DNA from: Taenia hydatigena
Taxonomy: Eukaryota; Platyhelminthes; Cestoda; Cyclophyllidea; Taeniidae
DNA: 64,000 nucleotides
Reading direction: 5' to 3'
Assembly: GCA_036345935.2 (NCBI GenBank)
Contig: JADWOT020000008.1
Location: 10,577,554-10,641,553 of the forward strand
The position numbers were made by a program, and so were the translations under genes. Shown here piece by piece: positions 32,801 to 43,626 of this stretch. The notes under the pieces are model-generated. The model saw only the letters and a list, made by a program, of their open reading frames with translations, was not told the DNA's origin and did not search any database. The stretch's first letter is position 1, and the number at the start of each line of letters is the position of its first letter.

Positions 32801-34451
32801 CGTCACATTGTGAAAGCAATTGTTAACCCAGCAGAGAAACAGTAGAAGACTTACTTGAACTTGAAGCCGCTTTTTAGCAACGTCCATTGGATAGACTATG
32901 CATTTTGAGACCATTCCCGCAAACGCACCGGCAGAGACGCTTTGGACAAGGCCTGAAACCAAAGTTCAGTTTAATAACTACTCAATCCCCAAAGAATCAC
33001 ACAAACACAATAAAAGCGGACATATTAAACGTTGACATAGATGCAAGATGACTTCGCGCTTCGCTGCAATATTTTATATAGTTAGATAATTGAAGTGTAG
33101 GACCAATAAAATTAATTAGATTCTGAGCGTTGGTTTGTTAAGTGAATTTTGAATCAGCCATCTGGCAAGTGTGTGGCATATGAATTCATGGAGAAGTTCA
33201 ACAGAAGTGTCAAAGATCAAAAAATGAGTGCAATAGTAACTGCAACACCATGCCATTTCTAGGAATAACACCTCTTAAACCTAATTGAATGCATTTCCCC
33301 ACAACTCAAAGCAGAGGCCTTGCCGAAACACGCGTATTTGTGCACACCGCAATCTGGCTTACGAACGCGGACTTCTACGAGACCATGAGACGGGATCATA
33401 ACTGCGCATCAAATTAGACAACCAATTGAAGCACTCAGATTGTAATGTCCGATGGAAGCTCTTAAAGATGTATCACTACAGTAGAGCAATTACACTTTCC
33501 AAAATAGTGAATGAGCATAAAGTAGCGATGTTACCAGACTTGAGATTTTCACACAGTGCCTTCACCTACTTATTTCCCAGCGTACACAAAAGCTCAGTTG
33601 CGAAAAAAAATAGCTTTTAATGTGCAAAACAGAAATCCATGTACACTCGAAATACGACTTACTAGCATTGGTGGGGTCGGGTGGAAGGCGTCCGAGAATA
33701 CGTGTCTCCCAAAGATCAATAAGGTGAACTGTAAGCTTATAAACAGCAAAGTTTAGACCTGTTTGAGGAGCTGTTAGGAGTATTGATGGACTAAGGCCAC
33801 GGAAAAAGCCACGAAAACCTTCCTTTCTGGCTATGGTGGTAATCGCCTCACGCAAATTGCTAAAAGAAAGAAGGCCAAATATCATGAAGGGAAGAATATT
33901 GGAACGGTTGGAACAAGCAACTCACTTATATACACGAGGCTCGCCCTGAGCAATGAAACGAGTTTTTAATACATCCAAGGGTTGCGTGCAGGTTGCTGAA
34001 GTTACTCCAGCAAGGCAGCCACAGGTAAAATTCACGGCAGATGCGACTGCCTGACGAGTTTCACCGTCTTCCTCAGGTCCATTCAATATCTGGACACACC
34101 ACCTCGTATACAACTCAAAAGAGGTGAATTGAACACCAGAATAGGAAACAGCGAGGATTTGGGAAGATAGATGTCCTTTCCAAAAGGCACCAAAGCCTTC
34201 CTCCTTTATGATACAGCGAATAGCTTGAAAGACACTACGATATTTGGCAGACGCTTGCATAGTCGAAATCGGTTCGACTTGCAGCTGTACGAGAACGAAT
34301 TCGGCATTAAAAATTGCTGTACCTGAAATCTGACTTTAACAACATCGAGTGGCTGGACACATGCTCTACCACAAAAGCCACTGATACAGCCAGCAGCTAG
34401 AAAATCAGAGTGTGATACGTTCTGATATCTTGATACGTCAAATCCGACCAT
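29806..34451 (-). CDS. SLC25A19: SLC25A19, mitochondrial thiamine pyrophosphate carrier, 5 exons, 339 aa
   Basis: This family member imports thiamine pyrophosphate across the inner mitochondrial membrane, supplying pyruvate and oxoglutarate dehydrogenases. Exons: 34323-34451, 33926-34284, 33663-33859, 32855-32952, 29806-30042; phases all agree. The three carrier repeats each show the P-x-D/E-x-x-K/R signature: PLDVVKVRFQ (about residue 34), PLDVLKTRF (about 144) and PMDVAKKRLQ (about 247). Repeat partner motifs EEGFGAFWKGH, KEGFRGFFRGLSPS and IEGLAGLFKGLQPS follow. The start MVGFDVS resembles the vertebrate MVGYDP start. The order of motifs and KYRSVFQA, GEPRVY and GFEEAR match human SLC25A19 (320 aa) from general knowledge, so the TPP assignment is better supported than a generic carrier. 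The last exon lies beyond a 2.8-kb intron and lacks its own start codon, so it is easily missed. Confidence 0.93.
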
Positions 34452-34814
34452 ATCTCATGAAAGCATGCCAAAGTCCGACGCATGCAAAGCAGCACACGGA
34501 TTCGAGAATACCTCCCATTCCTTTTGAATTTACTGGTCGATAAATGCATGCAGAATAAAGGTCGTGCAATTTCCGGCCATTTATAATTTAAAATAGAAAG
34601 CTTAAAGTCGCACTCTTATTTAACAATTTTTGGCCCAATACGGCTGAATAGATTATCTTCTTAGAGCTTGTCCTCGAATTCTAACCTATACCGAGAGTAT
34701 TCGTGATTTCGCTCGCAAACTTGCACAATCCCCGTAGATTTTGCGTAATTTACCATAATTTTAAACTATCTAAATTGTTGCTGTTCCCGACATTGGCTAT
34801 ACCAGGCGATTTTG

Positions 34815-34950
34815 CAAGCTATGGCGCCTCGAGACTTTCCTGATGACGAAAGAAGTGAGAATGGTTGCGCATATGGTAGGAATTAAGGACAGCGAAAGTA
34901 CAGCTTGGCACTTCGCCAAAAATCGATTTAAATTAACCACATGCGTGTTA
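34815..34950 (-). repeat. Diverged TRIM-type LTR remnant
   Basis: TATGGCGCCTCGAGACTTTC, then ACGAAAGAAGTGAGAATG, follow the reversed TRIM LTR (TGTAGCG..CGAGACTCCC, GGCAAAAGAAGGCAGAATG). The rest is too worn to bound well. Confidence 0.5.
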
Positions 34951-35598
34951 CGGACCATCTGAGGGCTACTAGTTAGCAATCATCGGCTTCTTGGGATCAC
35001 CATAAGCTTTGGAATGCAGATCATTCCACAATAAATTACCTTTTCTAAAAGATGCACTCCATTTTTCTTGTTGATCTGAAAAAAAAAAAACTATTTTCCG
35101 ATGGCTCTGCCGAAGCTATCAGAAATCTTCTACTCTACACAGCCACCATAGTAATGTTTTACTAGGCTTAACGGCTGCCTCTATTCGTGTCGCCTACTTC
35201 GGTTTTGATTGGTTTTCCGCCACGCACTTTGATTTGGATCAGTTTTTCTTATTGAATAATACACTAGAAGTGACTAAAGTACGACCTAAGTCTGCCTAGT
35301 TTATATTACTTACCTGAGCCATTTTAAGTAGGGAATCAATACTTGTCTAAACGAGTACCCCACAAAGTACAGCCATCGGCCGACTTTGGACGCTACCATC
35401 GGTGTCCAAGTAACGATTCTTCATTAGACTGACTTCGTGATTGGTAATGCTCTTGAACCGATCGGTACAAAGCAGTACAAAGGGAGCTAGTGGGAACTAC
35501 TTCGGCAATTCATCACATAGAAGACACTCAGATGCGAAATTTACTAAACGATGAAAATACCCTGTCATTCAAAATACAAAGGTCATTCCCTTGGCAAG

Positions 35599-38500
35599 TT
35601 AAGCCTGCCTTGCGGAGATAAGTCTTTTAAAGATAATACGAGAGAGGATTGAACCGAAGGTGATTAGCAGGCCCAAGGCGCCGACTACATTTACAGGATG
35701 AGAAAAGAGAAGACAGGACACAAGGATGGACAGGCACTGGCGGATTGTCATAATGATAGTGAAGGTGACGGCGCCGAATTCGGCTATGGTGGCGAAAATT
35801 AGTATCTGCCCAAAGCCGGAGCACACCGCAGAGCCAACCACGTCGAGAGTGAACTGGGGTTGGTCCCACGCGAACCTTAGCGAGGAGGACAGCGTCCCAT
35901 CCGCCAACAGCGGCGTGATAGTGAATAGCACCGCCCAGGCGCATACGCCACGCATCATCTAGAATGCCAAACGAACACACGTGCAATCATTATATGCTGA
36001 TTTGTGGTTCTGAAAACACTGGATGATAAATGGGATAATGTACCTGGAGCGGTGAAATCTTGTAAATGTGAAAGAGATTGTCTTGAAATGTGGATGTATA
36101 GGAGTCCAGAACGATGTAGCCACAGATGAGGGTAAGCCCACTAACCGAATTCACCGCTGCCCTCCCGCTATGCTCCGGTGGCGATGATAGAATAAATACG
36201 CTCACACCGATGCTGATAAGTGCTAAAAGACAACGAGATTACTAACGGTAGATCTCAGGCTTCAGAACGCTTGCTAGATTTCCTGCAGTTCATGATTAAG
36301 CAAGATTTGAAAACTAGGTATCGTCTAAAATTGATTGATAGTGTTCCCTAACAGAAAGTGCGATAACGGCAGCGCATTTAAAAAGTCTTACTAAAACGTA
36401 CCGGTTGTGATATATTCATGAACCTTGTAGGAACGACCGTAGAGAAGCCTACCCATTAGCATTACAGGAATGGTCTTACAAGACTTCGAAATGACCTAAG
36501 TAAAAGTAAGCGGTAAAAGCAACTTAGATACGGTCCCTGAAATTATGCACAATGGCTGAATCCTATCGGAACACAAAAACGACCATCGAGGTGCCGAGAG
36601 TAGCAGGATAGCTAAGGCCTGATACAGCCAAAGGTCGACAAATTCATTTAAAAAAATGCTATTCGACAACGTCAACATCAGTACTTTTCTCCAAAGTAGA
36701 AATACCTCCTTAATATGAAAGTTAGCGGCAAGTAAATCAATTTGTATGTAAATCTAGATGTGTTTTGTTTAAAAAGGTTAGACATATAGTCCTCCAAAAA
36801 GGGACGCCTTTACATTTTAAATTTTTAGCGAACAATAAAGGGAAGAGGAAAACGAAGAACTAACCTGGACGGGAAAAGTGATAAAAAGGAGGGCCTCATA
36901 CTGACACCAGCTGGAGAGGATGTTGCTGAGTGCAGGATTGGCGTAGCTAGAGAGCGGTGCCCCGCCCCGTCCACCTGCAGCCGCCGCCACTGCCTCTAAC
37001 CGTCGAGGTCCTATGAGGTGGATGCAGACAGATGCCACGATGAGAGCGCCTATCCGATTACAGAAGACGAGGAATTGCGGCTCTCGAAAGCGTCCCCCTC
37101 CATAACTGCTGGTCATTATCTTCTCCTGTGTGAGCGAAGTTTAATAAACAAGCTCTTTTGATAGCTAACGTTTAACAGGTTTAGCAACCTATAAAAAAGC
37201 TTTTGGGGCGTGGGAATACACCTATTGGATGGTAACAATGACGTTCAAAGATACATCACTCTCTCACATTTGGAGCCCAGAAAAACCATTGTTTGATTGC
37301 TAAATGCTTGCGACATGAGGAAGCAAAACGCCACACGCTACTCCGATCGTGTATTTAACTGAATTAATGCTCTGTCAAAATTGGCCTCAATGAGATGAAT
37401 ACACGGTGAAAGATAATCTTCCTATCGAGGCAGACGATGTTTTAAATGTAGTTAGGTCAAAATAAACGATGGCATGCGTTTCATGAATAAACAAGGGATG
37501 CGATGTGCTTGGAATGATCCCATTTGTTTCTGAGTGAATGCAACCGATGACCGTGAACGTGAAAAAGCATGCAGCAGAAAATATTAGTGACCCCAACTAC
37601 TCACTAATCACCAAAATTACAGACACATGAAATCACCTCACCTGTCTGAAGGCGATGAAATTGGCAGATTCCTAGATTAAGGTGGTTAAGAGGCAAAGAT
37701 ATGGTACTGTCCTAGTTGTTCACTAATAAATGCAAAAAATCATAACTTTAAGCCCCTGCAGAGACTCCATAAAGCTCATATTTACCTACCACTAGATCGG
37801 CGGTACGAAGGTTTCAGAACTATTAGTGGTTAGAGACAAATTAGCATACCCAGCCGTGCTTACAAACACTACAGTTCGATGGTAAAATTAACAACTGGTC
37901 GATTCGATCGCACGGTATCGAAGTTAAAAATGCAGCATTAAAGCAGTTGGATGGGGTAAGAGCTTGCAATGAGGACCCGCGTCAGGGATCGGTTAAAGAG
38001 ATATGGGTCAAAAAGGCTACAAGCAGTCCAAGTGCATTCAAATGGGTGGATTATATGTTCAGTAGAAATGCGACTTGAACATCAAGATAACGTTTCCGTA
38101 AACAATCGACATCACCATTAGGCCAAAAGTACTGACAACTAAAAGCAGTAAATTAACCGTCTCCTTGTAAAGTCACTGTTAGAATCTCATGTGTCAGGGT
38201 GGCCGAGTGAGGAAGTGTAATGTGAAAAATTGATGTTGCGAGGTAGCGTATAACAAGAAAGAGCAAATCATACGAAACACAACAGCAAGTGTAATAGATA
38301 CTTTAAATGAAGTGTAAAAACTTAGCACGAAAATAAGGCGCCACTAAGTGGAAAACAATGAATGGTTTTCTTTAGCGCGGAATTGTAAATGATGCAGAAA
38401 GTTAAGACGGTCCAAAAGAAGTACACTGTTCACTGAGGCATAATTGTCATAACCTACTCCTGTGTTGAGGACAAGGAGATGTCCTCATGAAATGGCGTGT

Positions 38501-39252
38501 GAATAAACCAGTAAAAAGGCGTTTCGAAAGAGTTCACAGATGCTGAGTGGGTTGGACTATGCTAATCTACCTGGACAAGGAACAATAAAACTAATAAATG
38601 AATCGCACTCCATTAAAAGTAGTTTTGAAAACGAATCTTATAATTACCAGCACACAATTAGCATGAATCGCATCACCAAGAAAACGCTGAGGGAATGTCA
38701 GAAGCTCGCGTCGCACCTGCAGAACGCCCCAGAGAACGTAGACGAGGTTGAGGCTAAGAGTGCACCCCACAAGCCCCAACCAGCGATGCTGCTTAACGAA
38801 AGCAGCGAGTGCGTCAGAAGCGCGAACAAAAGGGGTGCGCCAGGATGGCGGCGGTGGGGACATAGTGGGAGGATCGAGGAGGCGGTCATAAGGCAGATGT
38901 TGGAAGAAGCAGACTGTAAGGCAGCGCTGACACACTGAGGCCAAGTTGCCTAAGGGAGAGTAGAGGGGATTTTACTAAGGAACAAGGGAGAGCAAAAGAA
39001 TAGCCAGCGACACTGCTGCTGCTAACCTGTCTCAGCCTCCCATTGATGCAAGAGATGTTGTGCAAAACGTCTAAGGATCCATATCGGCATATAAGTGAGA
39101 GCATAGCAGAGCAGAATATTTGCAAGTCGGACAAACCAGAGATCGCTTGAGATGATGGATTGAATGTAAAAATATGTGTGGAGCTGTACCAACCCGGCGC
39201 AGATAATGTAGACAATAAAAAGTGCACAAAAACTGGAATGAAAAATAAACAT
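35599..39252 (-). CDS. SLC35B2: SLC35B2, Golgi PAPS transporter, 6 exons, 445 aa
   Basis: This carrier brings the sulfate donor PAPS from cytosol into the Golgi for sulfation of glycans and proteins. Exons: 39027-39252, 38717-38934, 36865-37125, 36402-36495, 36044-36222, 35599-35958; all junctions are GT-AG with matching phase. It is rich in hydrophobic segments, as expected for a ten-span nucleotide-sugar-type transporter. Landmarks shared with human SLC35B2 (432 aa, general knowledge): LWFVRL near the N-terminus, YVLWGVLQ, EKIMTSSYG, PQFLVFCNRIGALIVA, ALSNILSSWCQYEAL, FPVQV, IPVMLMGRLLYGRSY, GYIVLDSYTSTFQDNLF, and FTIIMTIRQCLSILVSCLLF near the end. These favour B2 over B3 or B1. The start ATG at 39250-39252 gives an N-terminus about as long as the human one, but it sits 2 nt after a splice acceptor, so an upstream leader exon or trans-splicing is likely. 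Intron 2 is about 1.6 kb. Confidence 0.93.
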
Positions 39253-39256
39253 TCCT
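39055..39256 (-). promoter_or_regulatory. Acceptor 2 nt upstream of the SLC35B2 start, and the N-terminal coding exon
   Basis: On the minus strand CACTTTAG (acceptor AG at 39255-39256) is followed by GA and then the ATG. It is the same arrangement as at BRF1, consistent with trans-splicing or a 5' UTR intron. Confidence 0.45.
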
Positions 39257-40411
39257 AAAGTGATATGAAGATATTGTGAGACAGCAAAATAGACTACTCA
39301 TGACATAATGCTATCTGAAAGTACTCAGTTCTCATTCCAGAAATCAACGTCAAGAGCTATACATACAGAAGGTAAAACTTAGTAGATTATGGCATGTACA
39401 AGTATCCAGTAAGAAGAGTCATATATAATAAGCGGAAAAAAGGCCAAAACACCGTGGTTTGGTAGGAATATGATCCAATAACTAATTAGACAGTGATTCA
39501 TAGATCAATTGCGCTGAGACTATCCCATTCACCTATTCAAAAAGACTAGTGTGAGGGCACTGAACTCTCTTATGTGTATGAAACACCAGACCGTGCAAAT
39601 ACCTCAAGATAATGTTTAAGCAAAAGCAAAAATTCACAGAAGCTTACTAAGCCGGTTTAAGATGCTCGAAATATGATTCACAAGGTGGGATTTCCTTGGA
39701 TTTTTCACTGAATCCCGGATACATAGGCGCACGAATATCTTAAGGTGAAATCAAGCAAAACTAAACTTTTGCAAGATAGCGAAGTTAGTGGACACTCATA
39801 AAAGACCAAATAACACAAAAATTCAACGAAGCCTGTTTTAAAAAATGCAACGTAGTTTCACATGTTATGAATTAAATGTCCCAACAAAGAGGGTCTCACA
39901 AAACGAGTTCAAACGTATAAAAATTAACCTTGGAGCAAATAGACAGTGACTACGCTAGCATGTATAAGGTGCGTATTTACGACCCTTACGGTCCGAACCG
40001 TAATAATACCAAAGTCTGAAAATAACAAAGCAACAAACCAACCAAAGTGACAATCGCATTTGACCTAAAAAGCAGCAGGCAACCTTGAATAGCTGATCGC
40101 CTTAAGTGATTTAAACGAATTGATGGCTTCAACGCATTAAGGCGAGTATTAACTGACATGCACACTCTGAGGTGCGCAAATTCTTCGCCAAATCAAAACA
40201 AAATATCCTTTTAAAATCGTGCCATTATTATAGAAAAGTAAATCCCTATAAATGATTCAAATTTTGGATGCCAAAGCTAATTCAGTTGCCTCTAGAATTA
40301 TTATTAATGCCTCCTTTTAATAATTTCTGAGAATCAGTTTGTTTTACAGAAAAATTTCAACAAAAAGGCTTGCATTTCCACTTCCAAGTAATACTGGAAA
40401 TTCCACTGTAA
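39257..40411. other. No gene seen
   Basis: A-rich on the plus strand, resembling introns or flanks of the minus-strand genes on either side. No exon or repeat was recognised. Confidence 0.5.
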
Positions 40412-41226
40412 TGTAGCGTCCCGAGGCTCCCTCGAGGGCAAAAGAAGGTAGAACGCTAGGGTAGAATATATATTCAACGGACAGAGAGAAATAGGCTGCT
40501 GGTATGGCTCAGAGGCCAGCTTACGCAGCTAGGGCCGTACGGCCACCTCTTTGACCTTGACCGAAACCGGTAGTTCCAACAAACGAAGTACTACATTGCC
40601 CCTCTCCTCTTTCGAGCGTCGTCCTCGACGCGTCCCTCGGTACATCCCCGGCGTCAGCCATCACAACGTACTCAGTGTTGCGAAAAGCACCCACGAGCTA
40701 ACCATGCCAGTTGCCGTCATTCGACGCGATTGAGACGATGCTTGACACCAACGTCAGTGATCCCTCTTGACAGTGCATTGCACTTCGAGTTTCGTTTGGC
40801 TTGGAAACAAAGTTCAGAACAAGTGGTTCTGTTCGTAGTGGGGCGTTAGCACGCCGACCTCCTTAAGCAAGTATATTAGGGGTAATCTTCGAAACGAAAC
40901 TTTCCGGGTGGTCCGTGGCTAGAGCCGCTTCAGTTGTTGATAGCTTTCTTATAGAACACGTAGAATGGGGTAGATGCCGGAGGTGGAGGTCGTTCGTGGC
41001 TCATCCGTAGCACATGCACTTCTTACGCACCGCTGCCACCAATGTAGCGTCTCGAGGCTCCCTCGAAGGCAAAAGAGGGTAGAATGCTAGGGTAGAATAT
41101 ACATTCAACGGACAGAAGGAAACAGCCTGCTGGCATGGCCCGGAGCCCAGTCCACACAGCTAGGGCAGTATGGCCACCTCTGTGACCTTGACCGAAACCG
41201 GTATTTCCAACAAACAAAGTACTACA
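40412..41226 (-). mobile_element. TRIM: miniature non-autonomous LTR element, copy 2
   Basis: It is 815 bp, with two 184-bp LTRs (40412-40595, 41043-41226) in direct orientation and a 447-bp internal region without coding capacity. On the minus strand the primer-binding site is TGGTGGCAGCGGTGCG (plus 41026-41041), differing at one position from the 16 bases expected for tRNA-Leu(AAG). The polypurine tract is AAAGAGGAGAGGGGCAA (plus 40596-40612). The internal DNA matches copy 1 (14601-15467) throughout, apart from about 78 bp missing next to the primer-binding site. Similar LTRs and clear signals show the element is a genuine LTR-retrotransposon derivative rather than a SINE or a DNA transposon. 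Confidence 0.88.
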
Positions 41227-41286
41227 GTAGCGTCCCGAGGCTCCCTTGAAGGCAAAAGATGGCAGAGTACTAGGGCTGAATATATA
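41227..41286 (-). repeat. Truncated TRIM-type LTR
   Basis: It starts GTAGCGTCCCGAGGCTCCC directly at the end of TRIM copy 2 and breaks off in the TATATATAC block, where the oppositely oriented LTR at 41293 takes over. It is likely half of a target LTR or a rearrangement junction. Confidence 0.7.
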
Positions 41287-41292
41287 TACATA

Positions 41293-41471
41293 TTTTTTGT
41301 TTGAACCACTGGTTTCGGTCAGGGTCACGGAGGTGGCCATATTGCCCTAGCTGCGTAGACTGGCCTCCGAGCCATGCCAGCAGCTTATTTCCCTCTGCCT
41401 GTTGAATATATATATATTCTACTCCAGCATTCTGCCTTCTTTTGCCTTCAAGGGAGTCTCGGGACGCTACA
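41293..41471 (+). repeat. TRIM-type LTR, plus orientation, 5' end truncated
   Basis: It matches 9851-10033 from TTTGTTTGAACC to GACGCTACA. It forms an inverted pair with 41637-41821, separated by 165 bp. The LTR start (TGTAGTAC) is replaced by TATATTTT. Confidence 0.8.
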
Positions 41472-41525
41472 ATTATATTCTTCCCCAATGAAGAGCAAAC
41501 AACACAACGTTTCAGAATGAACAGT

Positions 41526-41636
41526 AGTGCTTGTAGTTCTCTAAATGTACCTTTTAGGTGAGAAATGGGAATACAACGTGAGTTTTGTACCTGCAGTGCA
41601 GGTTAATTCCCCCATTGCTGATGTAAGCCGCCTTGC
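41526..41636 (+). repeat. Old Gypsy-LTR segment; empty-site counterpart of the Gypsy insertion
   Basis: Part of the 165-bp segment 41472-41636, which matches 10034-10089 plus 14492-14600 (about 11 differences). Here GAACAGTAGTGCTTGTAG is uninterrupted, whereas the first locus has the 4.4-kb Gypsy between GAACAGTAG and GTAGTGCTTG. Confidence 0.75.
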
Positions 41637-41821
41637 TGTAGCGTCCCGAGTCTCCTCGACGGCAAAAGAGGGCAGAATGCTAGAGTAGAATATATATATT
41701 CAAAGGACAGAGGGAAATAAGCCGCTGGCATGGCCCAGCGGCCAGCCAACGCAGCTAGGACAAGATGGCCACCTCTGTGACTCTGACAGAAACCGGCAGC
41801 TCAAACAAACAAAGTATTACA
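41637..41821 (-). repeat. TRIM-type LTR (solo), 185 bp
   Basis: A complete copy, from TGTAGCGTCCCGAG to AAAGTATTACA on the plus strand. It sits exactly where TRIM copy 1 (with its internal region) sits in the first locus, after CCGCCTTGC. This suggests it lost its internal region by LTR recombination, or that copy 1 is a later composite. Beyond it, 41822-41930 loosely continues the old Gypsy LTR. Confidence 0.8.
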
Positions 41822-42142
41822 CTTACTTCACTAGATACCTTCCTTTTACAACTTTAAGTCCCTAAGATTTTTAAATGAATCGCATTTTTACTATGGAGCC
41901 TAGCATTTGAAACAATGCGTAATTATGCATTTGAATCGAGTGCAGCAGAGTAGCGCCTCAAGATTTCCATAAAGACTAAATAATAATAAACTACAATTCC
42001 CTCAAACTTATTGGGTCTTGAAGCATTATTTTCTTTGAAAACTCTATATTTTTAGGTCTTTGCATCCTTCTCTAAATTTGTAGTACTGCTAACTACGCTT
42101 TTTATTATTGATACCTTACAATTTTTTCCGTTCAAACATTAT

Positions 42143-42318
42143 TGTAGCGTCCCGAGACTCCCTTGAAGGCAAAAGAAGGCAAAATACCAGGGCAGAATAT
42201 GTATACCCAATAGACAGAGAAAAATGAGCTACTGACATGACCTAGAGGCTGGCCCACGCGTCTAAGGCAATAGGACCACCCCTCTGCGTCCGAGACCGAT
42301 ACTAGCAGTCTAAGCAAA
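42143..42318 (-). repeat. Diverged TRIM-type LTR
   Basis: TGTAGCGTCCCGAGACTCCC opens it on the plus strand; a GGCAGAATATGTATACCC block and GAGACCGATACTAGCAG near the other end follow in order. It is more diverged than the copies at 40412-41821. Confidence 0.75.
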
Positions 42319-43059
42319 ATGAGTTAAAAAACATTATGATTCTGTGCTGACCCAAATGCGGATGTAATATGATTTGATACATTGTGAGCCTTTTTGTAAG
42401 TATGGCGTTCCGGGTCATTGCCGGGCCGGTAGAAAGTCAATTCTATGGGGCAATACATATTACTAGTATACAGAAGGGCTAGACGGCCCTAAGGCCATGT
42501 TACAAAGCAGAAGTACAGTTTTTAGAGACTGAAGTACTCTTGCAGCAAGCATATTAAAAAACACATTGGCCTTTGATAATTAGGCACTAAGGCATTGGTG
42601 AATTGTCGTTACATAAAGCAGGTTTTGATCAATATAGGAAATATCATCTTCCTAGTGAGCACTCTCTCTCGCAGGTCGTAGGCGCAACTAACTTTTTGTT
42701 TGACGGTTTTTCTTGTTTGTTACCAGGTTAACGTCTGGCTATTTGGCATTCGACATCACAAACAGAGATGGTTTTTATCACCTGATTACATCTTCAAACA
42801 GCATATCAATTTGTCATGCGTTGACGTCATGTTTCCATTACTCGGCTCTTGTGGTCCAGCTTCGATAATATTTTATGCTTCAAAACTTATTGTGCTGCAG
42901 CCTATATTTTCTGACCAAACCATAATCAACCATGCGGCCTTATTTATGATCTGATAATTTCCTGTAATTCGCTATGAGTTTAAGAAAAGTACTGACACCA
43001 AGACATTTTTAATGTTTCTCAACTTTATTGGCCATAATGTACTCGCAATGCGTTGATTG
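42319..43059. other. No gene seen
   Basis: No supported exon or RNA gene. The frame at 42700-42954 shows no recognisable domain. Confidence 0.45.
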
Positions 43060-43240
43060 TTGGTTTAAGCCTCGGTTTCGGTGATGGGCCAATTAGGAGT
43101 GCCATTACTGTGACTGCGCCTGGTGGTCCGACCTGCGAACGACGCCAGTGGTCTTCAAGTCGTTCTTTGCGCCAATAAACGTATATTCTGCCCGAGTATT
43201 ACGCCTTCTTTCATCTGCACAGCGGTCTCGGAACGCTACA
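43060..43240 (+). repeat. Diverged TRIM-type LTR, plus orientation
   Basis: GGTTTAAGCCTCGGTTTCGG at the start and ATTACGCCTTCTTTCATCTG then GGAACGCTACA at the end align in order with the plus-oriented LTR at 9851-10033. The centre is worn. Confidence 0.65.
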
Positions 43241-43626
43241 ATGCCACCTCTGAGCGCGAAATATGGCTTCACATGGTAACTCAATTAAGCCTTTTTCGGG
43301 AGTTATGGTACACGACTTTGCAATGATACATCAGCTGTCACATGTTGGAGACTGGTTAGTTTTTGAGTTTTGTAATGTTTTTAGTGAGATGATCACTTCA
43401 TTCAGGTAACCCTTCTGCTAAGTCAGAAACAAGAGGCGAATAAACTTCGTTAATGGATTGGAATCCAACAAATGAGTTTGGGCGGAGAAGTGGATTGGAA
43501 GATTCAAAGGGTGGGAATGCAATGAGTTCGAAAGTACGTGCTCATTTGGTCATGGACGTTGAAGGTAGGATAACCGGAGAAACGAAGAATTGTTGCACTT
43601 CAAGCGCCATTTGCAGCCTATATGAT

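Noticed and set aside
35079..35090. Run of A near 35080 (also near 30268) as a retroposon tail
   Set aside because: Short A runs are frequent in these A-rich introns, and no target duplication or element body adjoins them.
41023..41340. Minus-strand ORF of 105 codons
   Set aside because: Made of LTR sequence repeated in three places; an artefact of the repeat, not a gene.
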